A stretch of DNA of 64,000 nucleotides from contig JANXVF010000139.1 in assembly GCA_025351785.1 (NCBI GenBank), positions 1 to 64,000 on the forward strand, read 5' to 3'. This stretch comes from Flavobacterium sp. Lineage in GTDB: Bacteria; Bacteroidota; Bacteroidia; Flavobacteriales; Flavobacteriaceae. Below, piece after piece: positions 27,258 to 36,191 of the stretch. The notes beneath the pieces were generated by a model that saw nothing but the letters and a program-made list of their open reading frames with translations, ran no database searches and had not been told where the DNA came from. A program made the position numbers and the translations under genes. Positions within the stretch are counted from its first letter, which is position 1. Each line of letters begins with the position of its first letter.

Positions 27258-28022
27258 TTATTTGAAAATTAAAATCAATCGCTCACTATCTTTTTTCTGA
27301 AACTTTTTTAATTTATAATCTCCAAAAATATCTAGCAAAAAAATTCCGGTTTGTTCCATCATATTTTTAAAATCATCTAATGTAAAAGCTCTAACACGCT
27401 CGATAAATTTATGTTTTTCGCCTTTATCTTCAAATTCAATTTCTTTAAAAATATGCCCGTTTTCGTAATAACGTTTGATGTGAAATTCAATAGTGTCTAC
27501 AATTTTTGTTTCTTTAGCTATCAAATCTTCTAAAACACGATTAACATTCATAAAATCGATTACTGCAAAACCGTATTCTGAAAGACTTTCTTTAATAGAT
27601 TTTAAAGTGGTTATATTATCTTGATCGTTTTCGAAATATCCAAAACTTGTAAATAAATTAAAGATGGCATCAAATTTTTCATCAAAAGGAAATCGCATGT
27701 CATGAACATTAAAATGCAAGCTTTCATTTTCATTTTTCTTAGCTTCGATAATACTGTTTTCTGACAAATCTACGCCCGTTACTTCAAAACCAAGTTGATT
27801 TAAATAAATCGAATGTCTGCCTTTGCCACAAGCTAAGTCTAGCACCTTTGCTTTTTCGGGCAAATTTAAATATCGAGTTAAATTGTCCATAAATATTTGT
27901 GCCTCTCGATAGTTTCTATCTTTATACAAAATATGATAATAGGGAGAATCAAACCACGATGCATACCAAGTTTTAGATTCGGTATTTTGGTTATCATTAT
28001 TTAGGAATTCAGGATTTGACAT
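27258..28022 (-). CDS. Class I SAM-dependent methyltransferase
   Basis: A 254-residue protein. Motif I is VLDLACGKGRHSIYLNQLG and motif II/III FDAIFNLFTSFGYF, a Rossmann-fold methyltransferase of the Methyltransf_25/11 type. Substrate unknown. It precedes the ZIP gene on the same strand, with a divergent RNA methyltransferase on the other side. Confidence 0.85.
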   Translation of the reverse strand: MSNPEFLNNDNQNTESKTWYASWFDSPYYHILYKDRNYREAQIFMDNLTRYLNLPEKAKVLDLACGKGRHSIYLNQLGFEVTGVDLSENSIIEAKKNENESLHFNVHDMRFPFDEKFDAIFNLFTSFGYFENDQDNITTLKSIKESLSEYGFAVIDFMNVNRVLEDLIAKETKIVDTIEFHIKRYYENGHIFKEIEFEDKGEKHKFIERVRAFTLDDFKNMMEQTGIFLLDIFGDYKLKKFQKKDSERLILIFK

Positions 28023-28050
28023 TTATAAACAATCAAAAATATTTATCCTG

Positions 28051-28058
28051 CAAATTTA
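28051..28058 (-). promoter_or_regulatory. -7 box of the class I methyltransferase gene
   Basis: TAAATTTG on the minus strand, 29 bases before the ATG at 28022. It lies next to the opposite-strand box at 28062, giving a compact divergent promoter. Confidence 0.4.
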
Positions 28059-28061
28059 GTG

Positions 28062-28069
28062 TATTTTTG
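28062..28069 (+). promoter_or_regulatory. -7 box of the THUMP RNA methyltransferase gene
   Basis: TATTTTTG on the plus strand matches TAnnTTTG, 71 bases before the start at 28140. No clear TTG at the -33 position. Confidence 0.4.
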
Positions 28070-28139
28070 TCAAGTAATTTAAATTTTGGAGTATACAGCC
28101 TAAATAATACATTACGTCAGATTATTAGATTGATATTAA

Positions 28140-29303
28140 ATGGAAAATTTTAAAATGATTGCCAAAACTTTTTTTGGTTTTGAAGAAATATTAGCAAGAG
28201 AACTTCAAATTCTTGGTGCGCAAGATGTAGAAATGGGAGTTAGAATGGTTAGTTTTAAAGGCGACAAAGGTTTTATGTATAAAGCTAACTTGTCTTTGAG
28301 AACGGCACTCAAAATTCTTAAACCTATTTATTATTTCCGTGCAAATAGTGAGATCAATTTATACAAAGGAATTCAGGGAATTAATTGGTCAAAATATCTT
28401 AATACAAATCAAACATTTGTTATAGATTCTACGGTACATTCTGATATTTTCAAGCATTCGCAATTTGTATCTCAAAAATGTAAAGATGCCATTGTAGACC
28501 AGTTTAGAGATAGAACCGGACAACGACCAAGTGTCGATAAAGATTTTCCAGATTTAAGAATAAACATCCATATTGATAAAGATCAGTGTTCGGTAGCGTT
28601 AGATACTTCTGGAAATTCATTGCATCAACGAGGATATAAAACAGCAACTAATATTGCACCCATCAACGAAGTTCTCGCTGCGGGAATGTTATTACTTTCG
28701 GGTTGGGAGGGAAAATCTGACTTTATAGATCCTATGTGTGGATCGGGAACAATTTTGGCAGAGGCTGCAATGATAGCTTGCAATATTCCTGCAAATATTA
28801 ATAGGAAAGAGTTTGCTTTTGAGAAATGGAACGACTGGGATAACGAGTTATTTGATCAAATAATTGAAGCACTTTTAAAAAAAACACGCGAATTTAGATA
28901 CACAATTACAGGTTATGATAAAGCGCCAAGTGCGGTCGAAAAAGCTAAAATGAACATTAAAAATGCTAATTTAGATGAGTATATAAACATTAATCAAACT
29001 AACTTTTTTGATTCTAAAAAAGAAAACTCTGGTCCTTTGCACATGGTTTTTAATCCACCTTATGGCGAAAGATTAGATATAGAAATGGAACGTTTTTACC
29101 GTGAAATAGGCGATACCCTAAAAATAAATTATCCTAATACAAACGCTTGGTTTATAACTGCAAATTTAGAAGCGTTAAAATTTGTAGGATTAAAACCATC
29201 TAGAAAAATAAAATTATTTAACGGAAGCTTAGAGGCAAGATTTGTAAAATATGAGATGTATGAAGGAAGCAAGCGAACAAAATTTCAAACCCCACAAGAA
29301 TAA
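28140..29303 (+). CDS. THUMP-domain rRNA N2-guanine methyltransferase (RlmL N-terminal type)
   Basis: A 387-residue protein: N-terminal ferredoxin-like/THUMP region (residues 1-160), then a SAM-dependent methyltransferase domain with DPMCGSGTILAEAAMIA and the catalytic NPPY motif in VFNPPYGERLD. This matches the YcbY/RlmL N-terminal half that methylates a guanine of 23S rRNA. The second half found in E. coli RlmKL is not fused here. It ends 10 bases from the convergent trmD. Confidence 0.9.
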   Translation: MENFKMIAKTFFGFEEILARELQILGAQDVEMGVRMVSFKGDKGFMYKANLSLRTALKILKPIYYFRANSEINLYKGIQGINWSKYLNTNQTFVIDSTVHSDIFKHSQFVSQKCKDAIVDQFRDRTGQRPSVDKDFPDLRINIHIDKDQCSVALDTSGNSLHQRGYKTATNIAPINEVLAAGMLLLSGWEGKSDFIDPMCGSGTILAEAAMIACNIPANINRKEFAFEKWNDWDNELFDQIIEALLKKTREFRYTITGYDKAPSAVEKAKMNIKNANLDEYININQTNFFDSKKENSGPLHMVFNPPYGERLDIEMERFYREIGDTLKINYPNTNAWFITANLEALKFVGLKPSRKIKLFNGSLEARFVKYEMYEGSKRTKFQTPQE

Positions 29304-29313
29304 TTTCCTCTAT

Positions 29314-29991
29314 TTATTCTTCTAATAAGTCGGGTCTTCTATTTTTTGTATGTTGATATGCCATTTCGTCTCGCCATTTATCTATTTTTGCAAAATGACC
29401 ACTTGTTAAAACTTCGGGAACTTTCATTCCTTTATAATCGGCTGGTCTGGTGTAGATAGGTCCAGAAAGTAAATTGTCTTGAAAACTATCTGTTAAAGCC
29501 GATGTTTCGTCAGATAATACTCCTGGAATCAATCTTATCAAGGCATCGCTTAAAACTAAAGCACCAAGTTCCCCACCAGAAAGCACATAATCGCCAATTG
29601 AAATTTCTTTAGTAATAAATTGATCTCTAACACGTTGATCTACACCCTTGTAATGTCCGCATAAAATAATTATATTTTTAAGCATCGACATTTTATTTGC
29701 CATTTTTTGATTTAGTGTTTCACCGTCGGGTGTCATGTAAATTATTTCATCATACTCGCGTTCTGATTTTAATTTTGCGATACAATCGTCAATAGGTTGT
29801 ATCATCATAACCATTCCAGCTCCACCACCAAAGGGATAATCGTCAACACTTTTTTGTTTGTTTGTTGTATAATCTCGCAAATTATGAAAATATACTTCTA
29901 CTAATCCTTTATCAATAGCACGTTTTAATATTGAGGCTTGAAATGGACTTTTTAGCAAATCGGGTAAAAGTGTAACAATGTCGATTCTCAT
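29314..29991 (-). CDS. trmD: tRNA (guanine-37-N1)-methyltransferase
   Basis: A 225-residue SPOUT methyltransferase. The trefoil-knot SAM site is seen as [15 protein letters not shown] and [28 protein letters not shown], followed by [30 protein letters not shown]. It methylates G37 of tRNAs to hold the reading frame. It stands alone here rather than in the common rpsP-rimM-trmD-rplS operon. Confidence 0.95.
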   Translation of the reverse strand: MRIDIVTLLPDLLKSPFQASILKRAIDKGLVEVYFHNLRDYTTNKQKSVDDYPFGGGAGMVMMIQPIDDCIAKLKSEREYDEIIYMTPDGETLNQKMANKMSMLKNIIILCGHYKGVDQRVRDQFITKEISIGDYVLSGGELGALVLSDALIRLIPGVLSDETSALTDSFQDNLLSGPIYTRPADYKGMKVPEVLTSGHFAKIDKWRDEMAYQHTKNRRPDLLEE

Positions 29992-30017
29992 CTATATTTT
30001 TTTTGATAATTTTGATA

Positions 30018-30854
30018 TTAATTTGATGATTTTTGGGTGTGATTTTGTATTCCAAACTCGGTCCAAGTTTTTTTCAATGCTTTGGTTTCTTTTCTGATTT
30101 GCAGATTTTTTTCAATCATTTCTGGCTTTACATATCCACGCGCATGGTCCAAATGAATACAAACTGTAGAATATCTAATTTGTTTTGCTTTGACACCATT
30201 ATTAACCAATCGCTCTCCAAATTCTCTATCCTCTCCACCATATTGCATGCGCTCATCAAAGCCATTTACAGCTAAAAAATCTGATTTCCAACCCGATGCA
30301 TTATGTCCGTTCCAGCTTGGTGTAGTTGGTGTAACTAAATTTAAAAACCAACTTTTTATGCCACTTGCAATAATTTTATTATTTTTGAAAGATATTTTTA
30401 TGCCGTTTTTTTTAAGCCAATTGAGTTCAAAACATTTCCCTGAATAAATATCGTTTTTATCAATTTTATTTGATAAATCCATCGGAAGTTTAAAATAACC
30501 ACCCGAAATAAAATGATTTTCTTCTCTAAATTTGATGTGTTGTTCGACAAAATCTTCTCTTGGAATACAATCACCATCTGTCATTAAAATATAATTTGTT
30601 TTTGAAGCTAAAATTGCTTTATTGAGAATTACCGTTTTTTGAAACCCATTATCTTCATGCCAAACGTGAATTATCGGAAAAAAAAGTTCTTTTCTAATTT
30701 TTTCTAGACAGTCTAAAGTTTGATTATCAGACCCATCATCGGCAATAATAACTTCAAAATTTCTAAATGTTTGAGTGTTGAATCCATATAAAACTTTTTC
30801 CAACCAATGTGGAGAATTGTAAGTGCTTATAATTATTGAAATATCTTTCTTCAT
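30018..30854 (-). CDS. Family 2 glycosyltransferase (with C-terminal galactosyltransferase-like domain)
   Basis: A GT-A fold enzyme: ISIIISTYNSPHWLEKVLYG at the N-terminus, FEVIIADDGSDNQT, and the metal-binding YILMTDGDCIPRED. A C-terminal part (SWNGHNASGWKSDFLAVNGFDERMQYGGEDREFGERL) resembles the Glyco_transf_7C domain with its ED acceptor-side motif. The ORF track starts at a TTG at 30896; ATG 30854 (MKKDISIIISTYN) fits the family better and gives 278 residues. A -7 box (30862-30869) lies only 7 bases upstream of that ATG, so the mRNA may be leaderless. First gene of the surface-glycan island. Confidence 0.85.
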   Translation of the reverse strand: MKKDISIIISTYNSPHWLEKVLYGFNTQTFRNFEVIIADDGSDNQTLDCLEKIRKELFFPIIHVWHEDNGFQKTVILNKAILASKTNYILMTDGDCIPREDFVEQHIKFREENHFISGGYFKLPMDLSNKIDKNDIYSGKCFELNWLKKNGIKISFKNNKIIASGIKSWFLNLVTPTTPSWNGHNASGWKSDFLAVNGFDERMQYGGEDREFGERLVNNGVKAKQIRYSTVCIHLDHARGYVKPEMIEKNLQIRKETKALKKTWTEFGIQNHTQKSSN

Positions 30855-30861
30855 TATATTG

Positions 30862-30869
30862 CAAAGATA
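30862..30869 (-). promoter_or_regulatory. -7 box almost touching the glycosyltransferase start
   Basis: TATCTTTG on the minus strand, 7 bases before ATG 30854. If used, transcription would begin at or within a few bases of the start codon. Confidence 0.45.
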
Positions 30870-30881
30870 AAATATTTTTTT

Positions 30882-30889
30882 TATGTTTG
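30882..30889 (+). promoter_or_regulatory. -7 box of the following glycosyltransferase gene
   Basis: TATGTTTG on the plus strand, 19 bases before ATG 30909. It lies 12 bases from the opposite-strand box, so the two promoters overlap. Confidence 0.45.
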
Positions 30890-30908
30890 ATTTCAATCTA
30901 ATTTATTG

Positions 30909-31646
30909 ATGCAAACACTTACTGTTATCATTCCTACTTTTAACGAAGAAAATTATATCGAAGATTGTCTCATTTCGGTTTCGTTTGCAAATCAAATTAT
31001 TATAGTCGACTCTTTTAGTACCGATTTCACAGTTAAAATTGCTGAAAAATACAACTGTAAAATTTTAGAGCGCAAGTTTGATAATTTTTCAAATCAAAAA
31101 AATTTTGCAATTAAAGATGCAACTAGTGATTGGATTTTATTTTTAGATGCTGATGAAAGGGTTACCGAAAAACTTAAATTAGAAATTTTAAAAAATATTA
31201 ATAAAGATAAATGTGAGGCATTCAAAATAAAATTTCCTCATTTTTATATGAATCGGTTTTTATACCACACAGAAAATAAAGTAATTCGACTTGTAAAAAA
31301 TAAAAATATTCATTTTGAAGGATTGGTTCATGAAAAATTAATTCATGAAGGAAATGTAGGACTTTTAAAAAATTTTATGTTGCATTATACCTACAAAGGA
31401 TTGTTTCATTACATAAAAAAGAAAGATTCTTACGCTTGGTTTCAAGCAAAAATGGCACGAGAGAAGAAAAAAAGAGCAAGCTATTTTCATTTAATTTTTA
31501 AGCCAACTTATAGATTTTTACATACTTATATAATTAGAAAAGGATTTTTAGACGGCGTTCCAGGACTAGCTGTGGCAGCAATTGATGCTTATGGAGTTTT
31601 TTCTAGATATGTTAAAATGATTCTAATTGAGCGCGATTTAAAATAA
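30909..31646 (+). CDS. Family 2 glycosyltransferase (KdtX/WaaE-like)
   Basis: A 245-residue GT2 enzyme starting at ATG 30909 (the TTG at 30906 in the ORF track is one codon too early). Motifs: LTVIIPTFNEENYIEDCLIS, IIIVDSFSTDFTVKIA, WILFLDADERVTEKLK and the C-terminal SYAWFQAKMAREKKKR ... GFLDGVPGL. The layout is that of the lipopolysaccharide-core glucosyltransferase KdtX/WaaE. A paralogue lies at 32437 with the same ending (FRPTYRF / KPTYRFLHTY), separated by one inverted gene. Its stop overlaps the convergent deacetylase gene by 9 bases. Confidence 0.85.
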   Translation: MQTLTVIIPTFNEENYIEDCLISVSFANQIIIVDSFSTDFTVKIAEKYNCKILERKFDNFSNQKNFAIKDATSDWILFLDADERVTEKLKLEILKNINKDKCEAFKIKFPHFYMNRFLYHTENKVIRLVKNKNIHFEGLVHEKLIHEGNVGLLKNFMLHYTYKGLFHYIKKKDSYAWFQAKMAREKKKRASYFHLIFKPTYRFLHTYIIRKGFLDGVPGLAVAAIDAYGVFSRYVKMILIERDLK

Positions 31647-32363
31647 TTTTAGCTTCCCAAACTTCAATTTTAGTTTAAATTTCAAAAGGCTTTCATGACC
31701 TTTTACATCTATTCGCTGAATTTCGTATTTGTTTTTTAAAGGAAATGTATTTATTTTATTTCCTATTCGAAATCCCATTTTTATTGAATTTTCTTCTAAA
31801 GTTTTAAAAAATTGGTTTTTTTTAGGATTTTTTTTCGGAAAATTTCCATAAGGATAAGCTAAAGAATTTGTAACTTTCAAATTACTTTCAGAAATTATTT
31901 TGAAACTAGCGTCAAAATCTTTTTTTATTTCTTCAGTAGTTAATGAATCATATTTTTTGTGCAAAAAAGAATGATGTCCTAACTCGATATAATTAGAATT
32001 TAAGGATTGAAGTTGTTGTATCGACATTATTTTATTTCCAGAATTTTCTGAAGAAACATTCCATAAATCTGTTTTATTGATATATCCAAAAGGGACAAAA
32101 AAAGTAGCTTTAAAATTATATTTTTCTAAAAGGGGAACAGCATAAACCAGTTGATTTTCTGTAACATCGTCAAAAGTTAAAACAACACTTTTTGTATTGA
32201 TATCCTTTAAATTTTCAAGTTCTGAAACAAAATAAGTTGAATATTGTTTATCATATAAATACTGTAACTGTTTTTCAAATTTAGCAACAGACAGTGTAAG
32301 TCCAAAACTTAAAACAGAGTCTTTACAAAAATTATGATACATTAAGATGGGTAATTTCGACAT
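31638..32363 (-). CDS. Polysaccharide deacetylase (NodB-like, CE4)
   Basis: The NodB core reads VVLTFDDVTENQLVYAVPLL with the Asp pair, KATFFVPFG, and ELGHHSFLHKKYDSL with the metal-binding His-x3-His. Such enzymes remove acetyl groups from polysaccharides or act on surface glycans. The ORF track begins at TTG 32432; I prefer ATG 32363 (MSKLPILMYHNFC), giving 241 residues, because the region upstream carries the promoter of the divergent glycosyltransferase. There is no signal peptide from this start. It lies between two KdtX-like genes. Confidence 0.8.
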   Translation of the reverse strand: MSKLPILMYHNFCKDSVLSFGLTLSVAKFEKQLQYLYDKQYSTYFVSELENLKDINTKSVVLTFDDVTENQLVYAVPLLEKYNFKATFFVPFGYINKTDLWNVSSENSGNKIMSIQQLQSLNSNYIELGHHSFLHKKYDSLTTEEIKKDFDASFKIISESNLKVTNSLAYPYGNFPKKNPKKNQFFKTLEENSIKMGFRIGNKINTFPLKNKYEIQRIDVKGHESLLKFKLKLKFGKLKLF

Positions 32364-32408
32364 CGTTTTATTGCTATTTTTTAAATCATAAACTAGCTGT
32401 AAAAATAC

Positions 32409-32416
32409 TACCTTTG
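32409..32416 (+). promoter_or_regulatory. -7 box of the second KdtX-like gene
   Basis: TACCTTTG matches TAnnTTTG, 20 bases before ATG 32437. It falls within the upstream extension of the deacetylase ORF and argues for the shorter deacetylase. Confidence 0.45.
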
Positions 32417-32436
32417 TATATAATTTCATCAATTAT

Positions 32437-33207
32437 ATGACTGAAAATAATAATATCCCAAAAATTACAGCCCTTGCAATTACTTATAATGAAGAAGAAA
32501 ACGTAAAACGATATGTTGAGGGTTTGAATTTTGCCGACGAAATTATTTTTGTAGATTCCTTTAGTACAGATAAAACAGTTGCATTAGCAAAAGAGATGAA
32601 TGTTTTAGTTTTAGAACGAAAATTTGATAATTTTTCTGATCAAAGGAATTTTGCTATTAGTAAAGCTCAAAACGATTGGATATTATTTTTTGATTTGGAC
32701 GAAATAATATCGGCTGATTTAGAGTCAGAAATCAAGAATGTTTTAAAAAATCCTTTAAATAATGTTGCCTATTTTGTTAAAAGGAACTTTTTTTTTATGG
32801 GCAAATACATAAAATTTGGAGGTTGGCAAAATGATAAAGCTGTAAGGCTTTTTAATAAAAATTACTGCAAGTATAATGGTAATTTAGTTCATGAAGAAGT
32901 TCAGTCTTCTGGAAAAATTGGAATTTTGAAAAATGGTGTTAACCATTATAGTTATAAAAGTTTCGACAATTATAATGACAAACTCAACCTGTATAGCAAA
33001 CTACAAGCCACAAATTTATATAATCAAAAAGTAAAACCAAACGGTTATCATTTGATTTTTAGACCCACTTATAGATTTGTATGGCAGTATTTATTTCGTT
33101 TTGGTATTTTAGATGGTAAAGAAGGATTTATTTTAGCTTATGTTCATTCTTTTTCTGTATTTAAACGCTATTTGCAACTTTGGATGATGTATAGAAAAAT
33201 AGAATAA
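32437..33207 (+). CDS. Family 2 glycosyltransferase (KdtX/WaaE-like), paralogue
   Basis: A 256-residue GT2 enzyme: ITALAITYNEEENVKRYVEG, IIFVDSFSTDKTVALA, DWILFFDLDEIISADLE, and the same C-terminal pattern as the gene at 30909 (FRPTYRFVWQYLFRFGILDGKEGF). The catalytic DxD is FDLDE here rather than LDADE. Probably adds a sugar to the lipopolysaccharide core or a related surface glycan. Convergent with the next gene, with 2 bases between the stops. Confidence 0.85.
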   Translation: MTENNNIPKITALAITYNEEENVKRYVEGLNFADEIIFVDSFSTDKTVALAKEMNVLVLERKFDNFSDQRNFAISKAQNDWILFFDLDEIISADLESEIKNVLKNPLNNVAYFVKRNFFFMGKYIKFGGWQNDKAVRLFNKNYCKYNGNLVHEEVQSSGKIGILKNGVNHYSYKSFDNYNDKLNLYSKLQATNLYNQKVKPNGYHLIFRPTYRFVWQYLFRFGILDGKEGFILAYVHSFSVFKRYLQLWMMYRKIE

Positions 33208-33209
33208 AC

Positions 33210-34070
33210 TTATTTTAAGATAAATTTAAACCACTGTCCTAAATTTTTAAAAACAATTTTAGTTTTCAAATTTTTCAAATTTGAATTATTTATGAGTTGT
33301 TTTATTTTGTTTAAATCTTGACTCGGGAAATAGGCTAATTTTTTCCATCTAGATGGTTCGATGTAATAAAAATTGCTATAATTCATATAATTATTTTCAT
33401 CAATCATTTTCCATTTTTCTAAAAATTCATTGTTTATTTCATCTTTATGTCCCCAATTATTTACTTTAAAAGCTAATTCTTTTTCATCTCTTGACAATGA
33501 TTCGTGCATAACAATATTATTTGTATAAATTACTCTCTCATCTGTTCGTCTAGCGCAAGTATAATTTGGATAATTTGTTGCAAAAATGGCTTTCATAGGT
33601 TTATCAACATATAAAATTCCTTCTGTAGTATATTTATATATGATAATCCAATAACAAGCAATTTGAATTTTATTTTTTTCTGGATTGTCTAAATAAGCAT
33701 CATATTTTCTAATGTCTGAAATAAATTTTTTAAAATCTATAAAATACTCATCACTATCAACTTGAATTAACCAGTTTCCAATTCCCATTTTTAAAGATAA
33801 AAGGTGACGCTCTCTGGTATCATTTTCAAGTGCCGTAAGTTCTGAAACATAAAAATCATCTTCATAAATTTCAATTTTAGTATCAGTATCAAACTCTTTC
33901 AGCCAGTTAAAAAAAGATTCATTTATAAGAAATTTTTGCCCAGACCATGTTCTGTTATTTATGTCTTTGGCTAGGAAAATCTTGTCAGAATTTTGATAAA
34001 CAGCTGGGATTGATAATTTTAATTTTTCATAATCATATGAAAGTAAGAAACCTACATGAATTTTTTTCAT
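33210..34070 (-). CDS. GT-A-like glycosyltransferase, family unclear
   Basis: A 286-residue protein without membrane helices. NWLIQVDSDEYFIDFKKFI has the DxD pattern of a nucleotide-sugar/metal site, and the preceding TRERHLLSLKMGIG and the later VNNWGHKDEINNEFLEKW look like a GT2-type enzyme acting on surface glycan. Not a textbook GT2 at the N-terminus (KIHVGFLLSYDYEKLKLSI), so the family is uncertain. Flanked by glycosyltransferases on both sides. Confidence 0.6.
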   Translation of the reverse strand: MKKIHVGFLLSYDYEKLKLSIPAVYQNSDKIFLAKDINNRTWSGQKFLINESFFNWLKEFDTDTKIEIYEDDFYVSELTALENDTRERHLLSLKMGIGNWLIQVDSDEYFIDFKKFISDIRKYDAYLDNPEKNKIQIACYWIIIYKYTTEGILYVDKPMKAIFATNYPNYTCARRTDERVIYTNNIVMHESLSRDEKELAFKVNNWGHKDEINNEFLEKWKMIDENNYMNYSNFYYIEPSRWKKLAYFPSQDLNKIKQLINNSNLKNLKTKIVFKNLGQWFKFILK

Positions 34071-34100
34071 TTCTCGAAAAATATGAATTTTTGATATTTA

Positions 34101-34108
34101 CAAATTTA
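34101..34108 (-). promoter_or_regulatory. -7 box of the GT-A-like gene
   Basis: TAAATTTG on the minus strand, 31 bases before ATG 34070, with a TTG 16 bases upstream. Confidence 0.5.
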
Positions 34109-34191
34109 CGAATAATAATTTGACCAAAAATTTATATAAATACTATGGTAATCATAGAATTTAAGGATTATGATAACAAAAAAAAAAAATC

Positions 34192-34199
34192 TACTTTTG
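34192..34199 (+). promoter_or_regulatory. -7 box of the 34221 gene
   Basis: TACTTTTG matches TAnnTTTG, 21 bases before ATG 34221. No -33 TTG seen. Confidence 0.4.
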
Positions 34200-34220
34200 T
34201 TTAGAGTTACTATTTGAGAT

Positions 34221-35180
34221 ATGAAAATTTGCATTATTAGTTTTGACCACTGGCATTATGACTCATATATAAATGAGGCCTTGCAGAAAAAAGGAATAAT
34301 TTCATACCATATAAACACTGGCAATTTTAAATATATTTACCCCAATTTTTTTTATAGGATTTTAAATTTTCTTCAAAAATTAATTTTTAAAAGAAACATA
34401 AAAAAAATAAAACAATACGAATTTATTTTAAAAAAACTAGATCAACTTGGTCATCAAGATAAAATTTTGGTAATAAATCCTGATTTGATTCCGCTCAAAA
34501 TACACCATCAAATAAAAAAATATACCCAGAGTTACATTGCTTATTTATATGATAGTTCAAAGAGGTACAAAATAGATCACTTATTAGAGAATGTTTTTGA
34601 TAACGTGTTTTCTTTTGATAACGATGATGTTCAAAAATTCGGTTTTAAACCTATTAGTAATTATATTTACAAGCAAAAAAGAGAATTAAAATCGAATGAA
34701 AATTTCAAATATTCTGTTTTTATTATTCTTTCGGTCGATGAGCGATTAGAATTATTAAATAAAATTTCGTTGCAATTAGATGCTTTGGAAATATCTTATA
34801 AATTTATTTTGGTAGGCTCTCATAAACCGTCAAATTTAAATCCAAAAATTAGTTTTCAAAAAAATAAAATAAATTTGGTAGAAATGGAAAATTACCTTGA
34901 TGAATCAGAGATTTTTTTAGATTTGGTTCGAGATCATCAGGTAGGATTGAGTTTTAGAGTTTTTGAATCGTTAGCCTATCAAAAAAAACTCATCACGAGT
35001 AATACATCAATTTTAGAATATGATTTTTATAATCCCAAAAATATTTTAGTTTTAGATTCTCAGAATTTAGAAATTAATCGAGAGTTTTTCAGTATAAATT
35101 ATGCGCCACTCTCTGATGAGGTTTATAATTTTTATACTATCGACAACTGGGTATCGAGAATTTTTGATTTAAAAAACTAA
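34221..35180 (+). CDS. GT-B-like glycosyltransferase or glycan-binding protein
   Basis: A 319-residue soluble protein. The C-terminal GLSFRVFESLAYQKKLITSN followed by YDFYNPKNILVLDS is the donor-site pattern of GT-B-type lipopolysaccharide and capsule glycosyltransferases; the N-terminal half has a Rossmann-like start (MKICIISFDHWHYDSYINEAL). Very AT-rich. Starts an array of four plus-strand genes to 38103. Substrate unknown. Confidence 0.55.
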   Translation: MKICIISFDHWHYDSYINEALQKKGIISYHINTGNFKYIYPNFFYRILNFLQKLIFKRNIKKIKQYEFILKKLDQLGHQDKILVINPDLIPLKIHHQIKKYTQSYIAYLYDSSKRYKIDHLLENVFDNVFSFDNDDVQKFGFKPISNYIYKQKRELKSNENFKYSVFIILSVDERLELLNKISLQLDALEISYKFILVGSHKPSNLNPKISFQKNKINLVEMENYLDESEIFLDLVRDHQVGLSFRVFESLAYQKKLITSNTSILEYDFYNPKNILVLDSQNLEINREFFSINYAPLSDEVYNFYTIDNWVSRIFDLKN

Positions 35181-35198
35181 TTTCAAATTATTTATCAA

Positions 35199-36173
35199 AT
35201 GAAAATTTCGGTAGCAATGTGCACTTACAATGGTGAAAAGTATTTGAAAGAACAATTAGATTCAATTATAAATCAAACGCACCAAGTTCATGAAATTATT
35301 ATTTGTGATGATTTATCAAACGATAGAACATTGGCAATTTTGAATAATTATCAACAAAAATTTCCAACAATTATTAAAATTTATAAAAATGAAATCACCC
35401 TAAAAAGTGTTAAAAATTTTGAAAAAGCCATTTCATTGACAACAGGCGATATTGTTTTTCTTGCCGATCAAGATGATATTTGGGTTTTAAATAAAGTTGA
35501 AGATTATAAAAATTATTTTCAAGAAAATCCAAGAATCCAAGTTATTGCTTCAAATGGATATTGTATTGATGACAAATCAAAAGTACACGAAAAGCACTCG
35601 TTATGGGATATTCCTCAATTTTTAAGAGAAATTGGGGTCGAAATAGATTATTTAAAACTCATAACCTACAGCTCAAATATTGCGACAGGCGCAACAATGG
35701 CTTTTAAAAGAACTATAATTCCCGAAATAATTCCGTTTCCTGAAATTGATGGTTTTCATCACGACGAATGGATTGCTATAATTGCATCTTACAAAAAAAG
35801 TTTTGAATTAATAAACGGGAAGTATTTATATTATAGAATTCACGATAAACAACAAGTAGGTGGTGTTTTTTTTGAAAAAAATTCAAAACAAAAAGCTAAG
35901 TTGATTAAAAATTATAATTTAATTGATAATTCCTTAAAAAATTTTAACTACCTAAAAAAAAAATTAAAAATTTTAATTGAGATTTATGATAAGAATACCA
36001 AGTTTCTCTTTTTCAATACAAATCACAACGAATTATTTAAAAAAAATTTGAAGGATATCAAAAAACAATATTTTGAAACCGCTATATTATTAGAGAAAAA
36101 GTATCCTTTTCATTATTTTATTTTAAAAAAAATAGATAAACTTAGGAACAAGCGAAAGCCAAATTTCAATTAA
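35199..36173 (+). CDS. Family 2 glycosyltransferase (rhamnosyltransferase-like)
   Basis: A 324-residue GT2 enzyme: SVAMCTYNGEKYLKEQLDSI, IIICDDLSNDRT and DIVFLADQDDIWVLNKVE form the nucleotide-sugar site, and HHDEWIAIIASYK is the likely catalytic-base region. DQDD variants of the DxD motif are common in rhamnosyltransferases. A basic, lysine-rich C-terminal tail of about 70 residues may touch the membrane. Next in the surface-glycan island. Confidence 0.85.
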   Translation: MKISVAMCTYNGEKYLKEQLDSIINQTHQVHEIIICDDLSNDRTLAILNNYQQKFPTIIKIYKNEITLKSVKNFEKAISLTTGDIVFLADQDDIWVLNKVEDYKNYFQENPRIQVIASNGYCIDDKSKVHEKHSLWDIPQFLREIGVEIDYLKLITYSSNIATGATMAFKRTIIPEIIPFPEIDGFHHDEWIAIIASYKKSFELINGKYLYYRIHDKQQVGGVFFEKNSKQKAKLIKNYNLIDNSLKNFNYLKKKLKILIEIYDKNTKFLFFNTNHNELFKKNLKDIKKQYFETAILLEKKYPFHYFILKKIDKLRNKRKPNFN

Positions 36174-36191
36174 CATTAAAATTATTTTACC

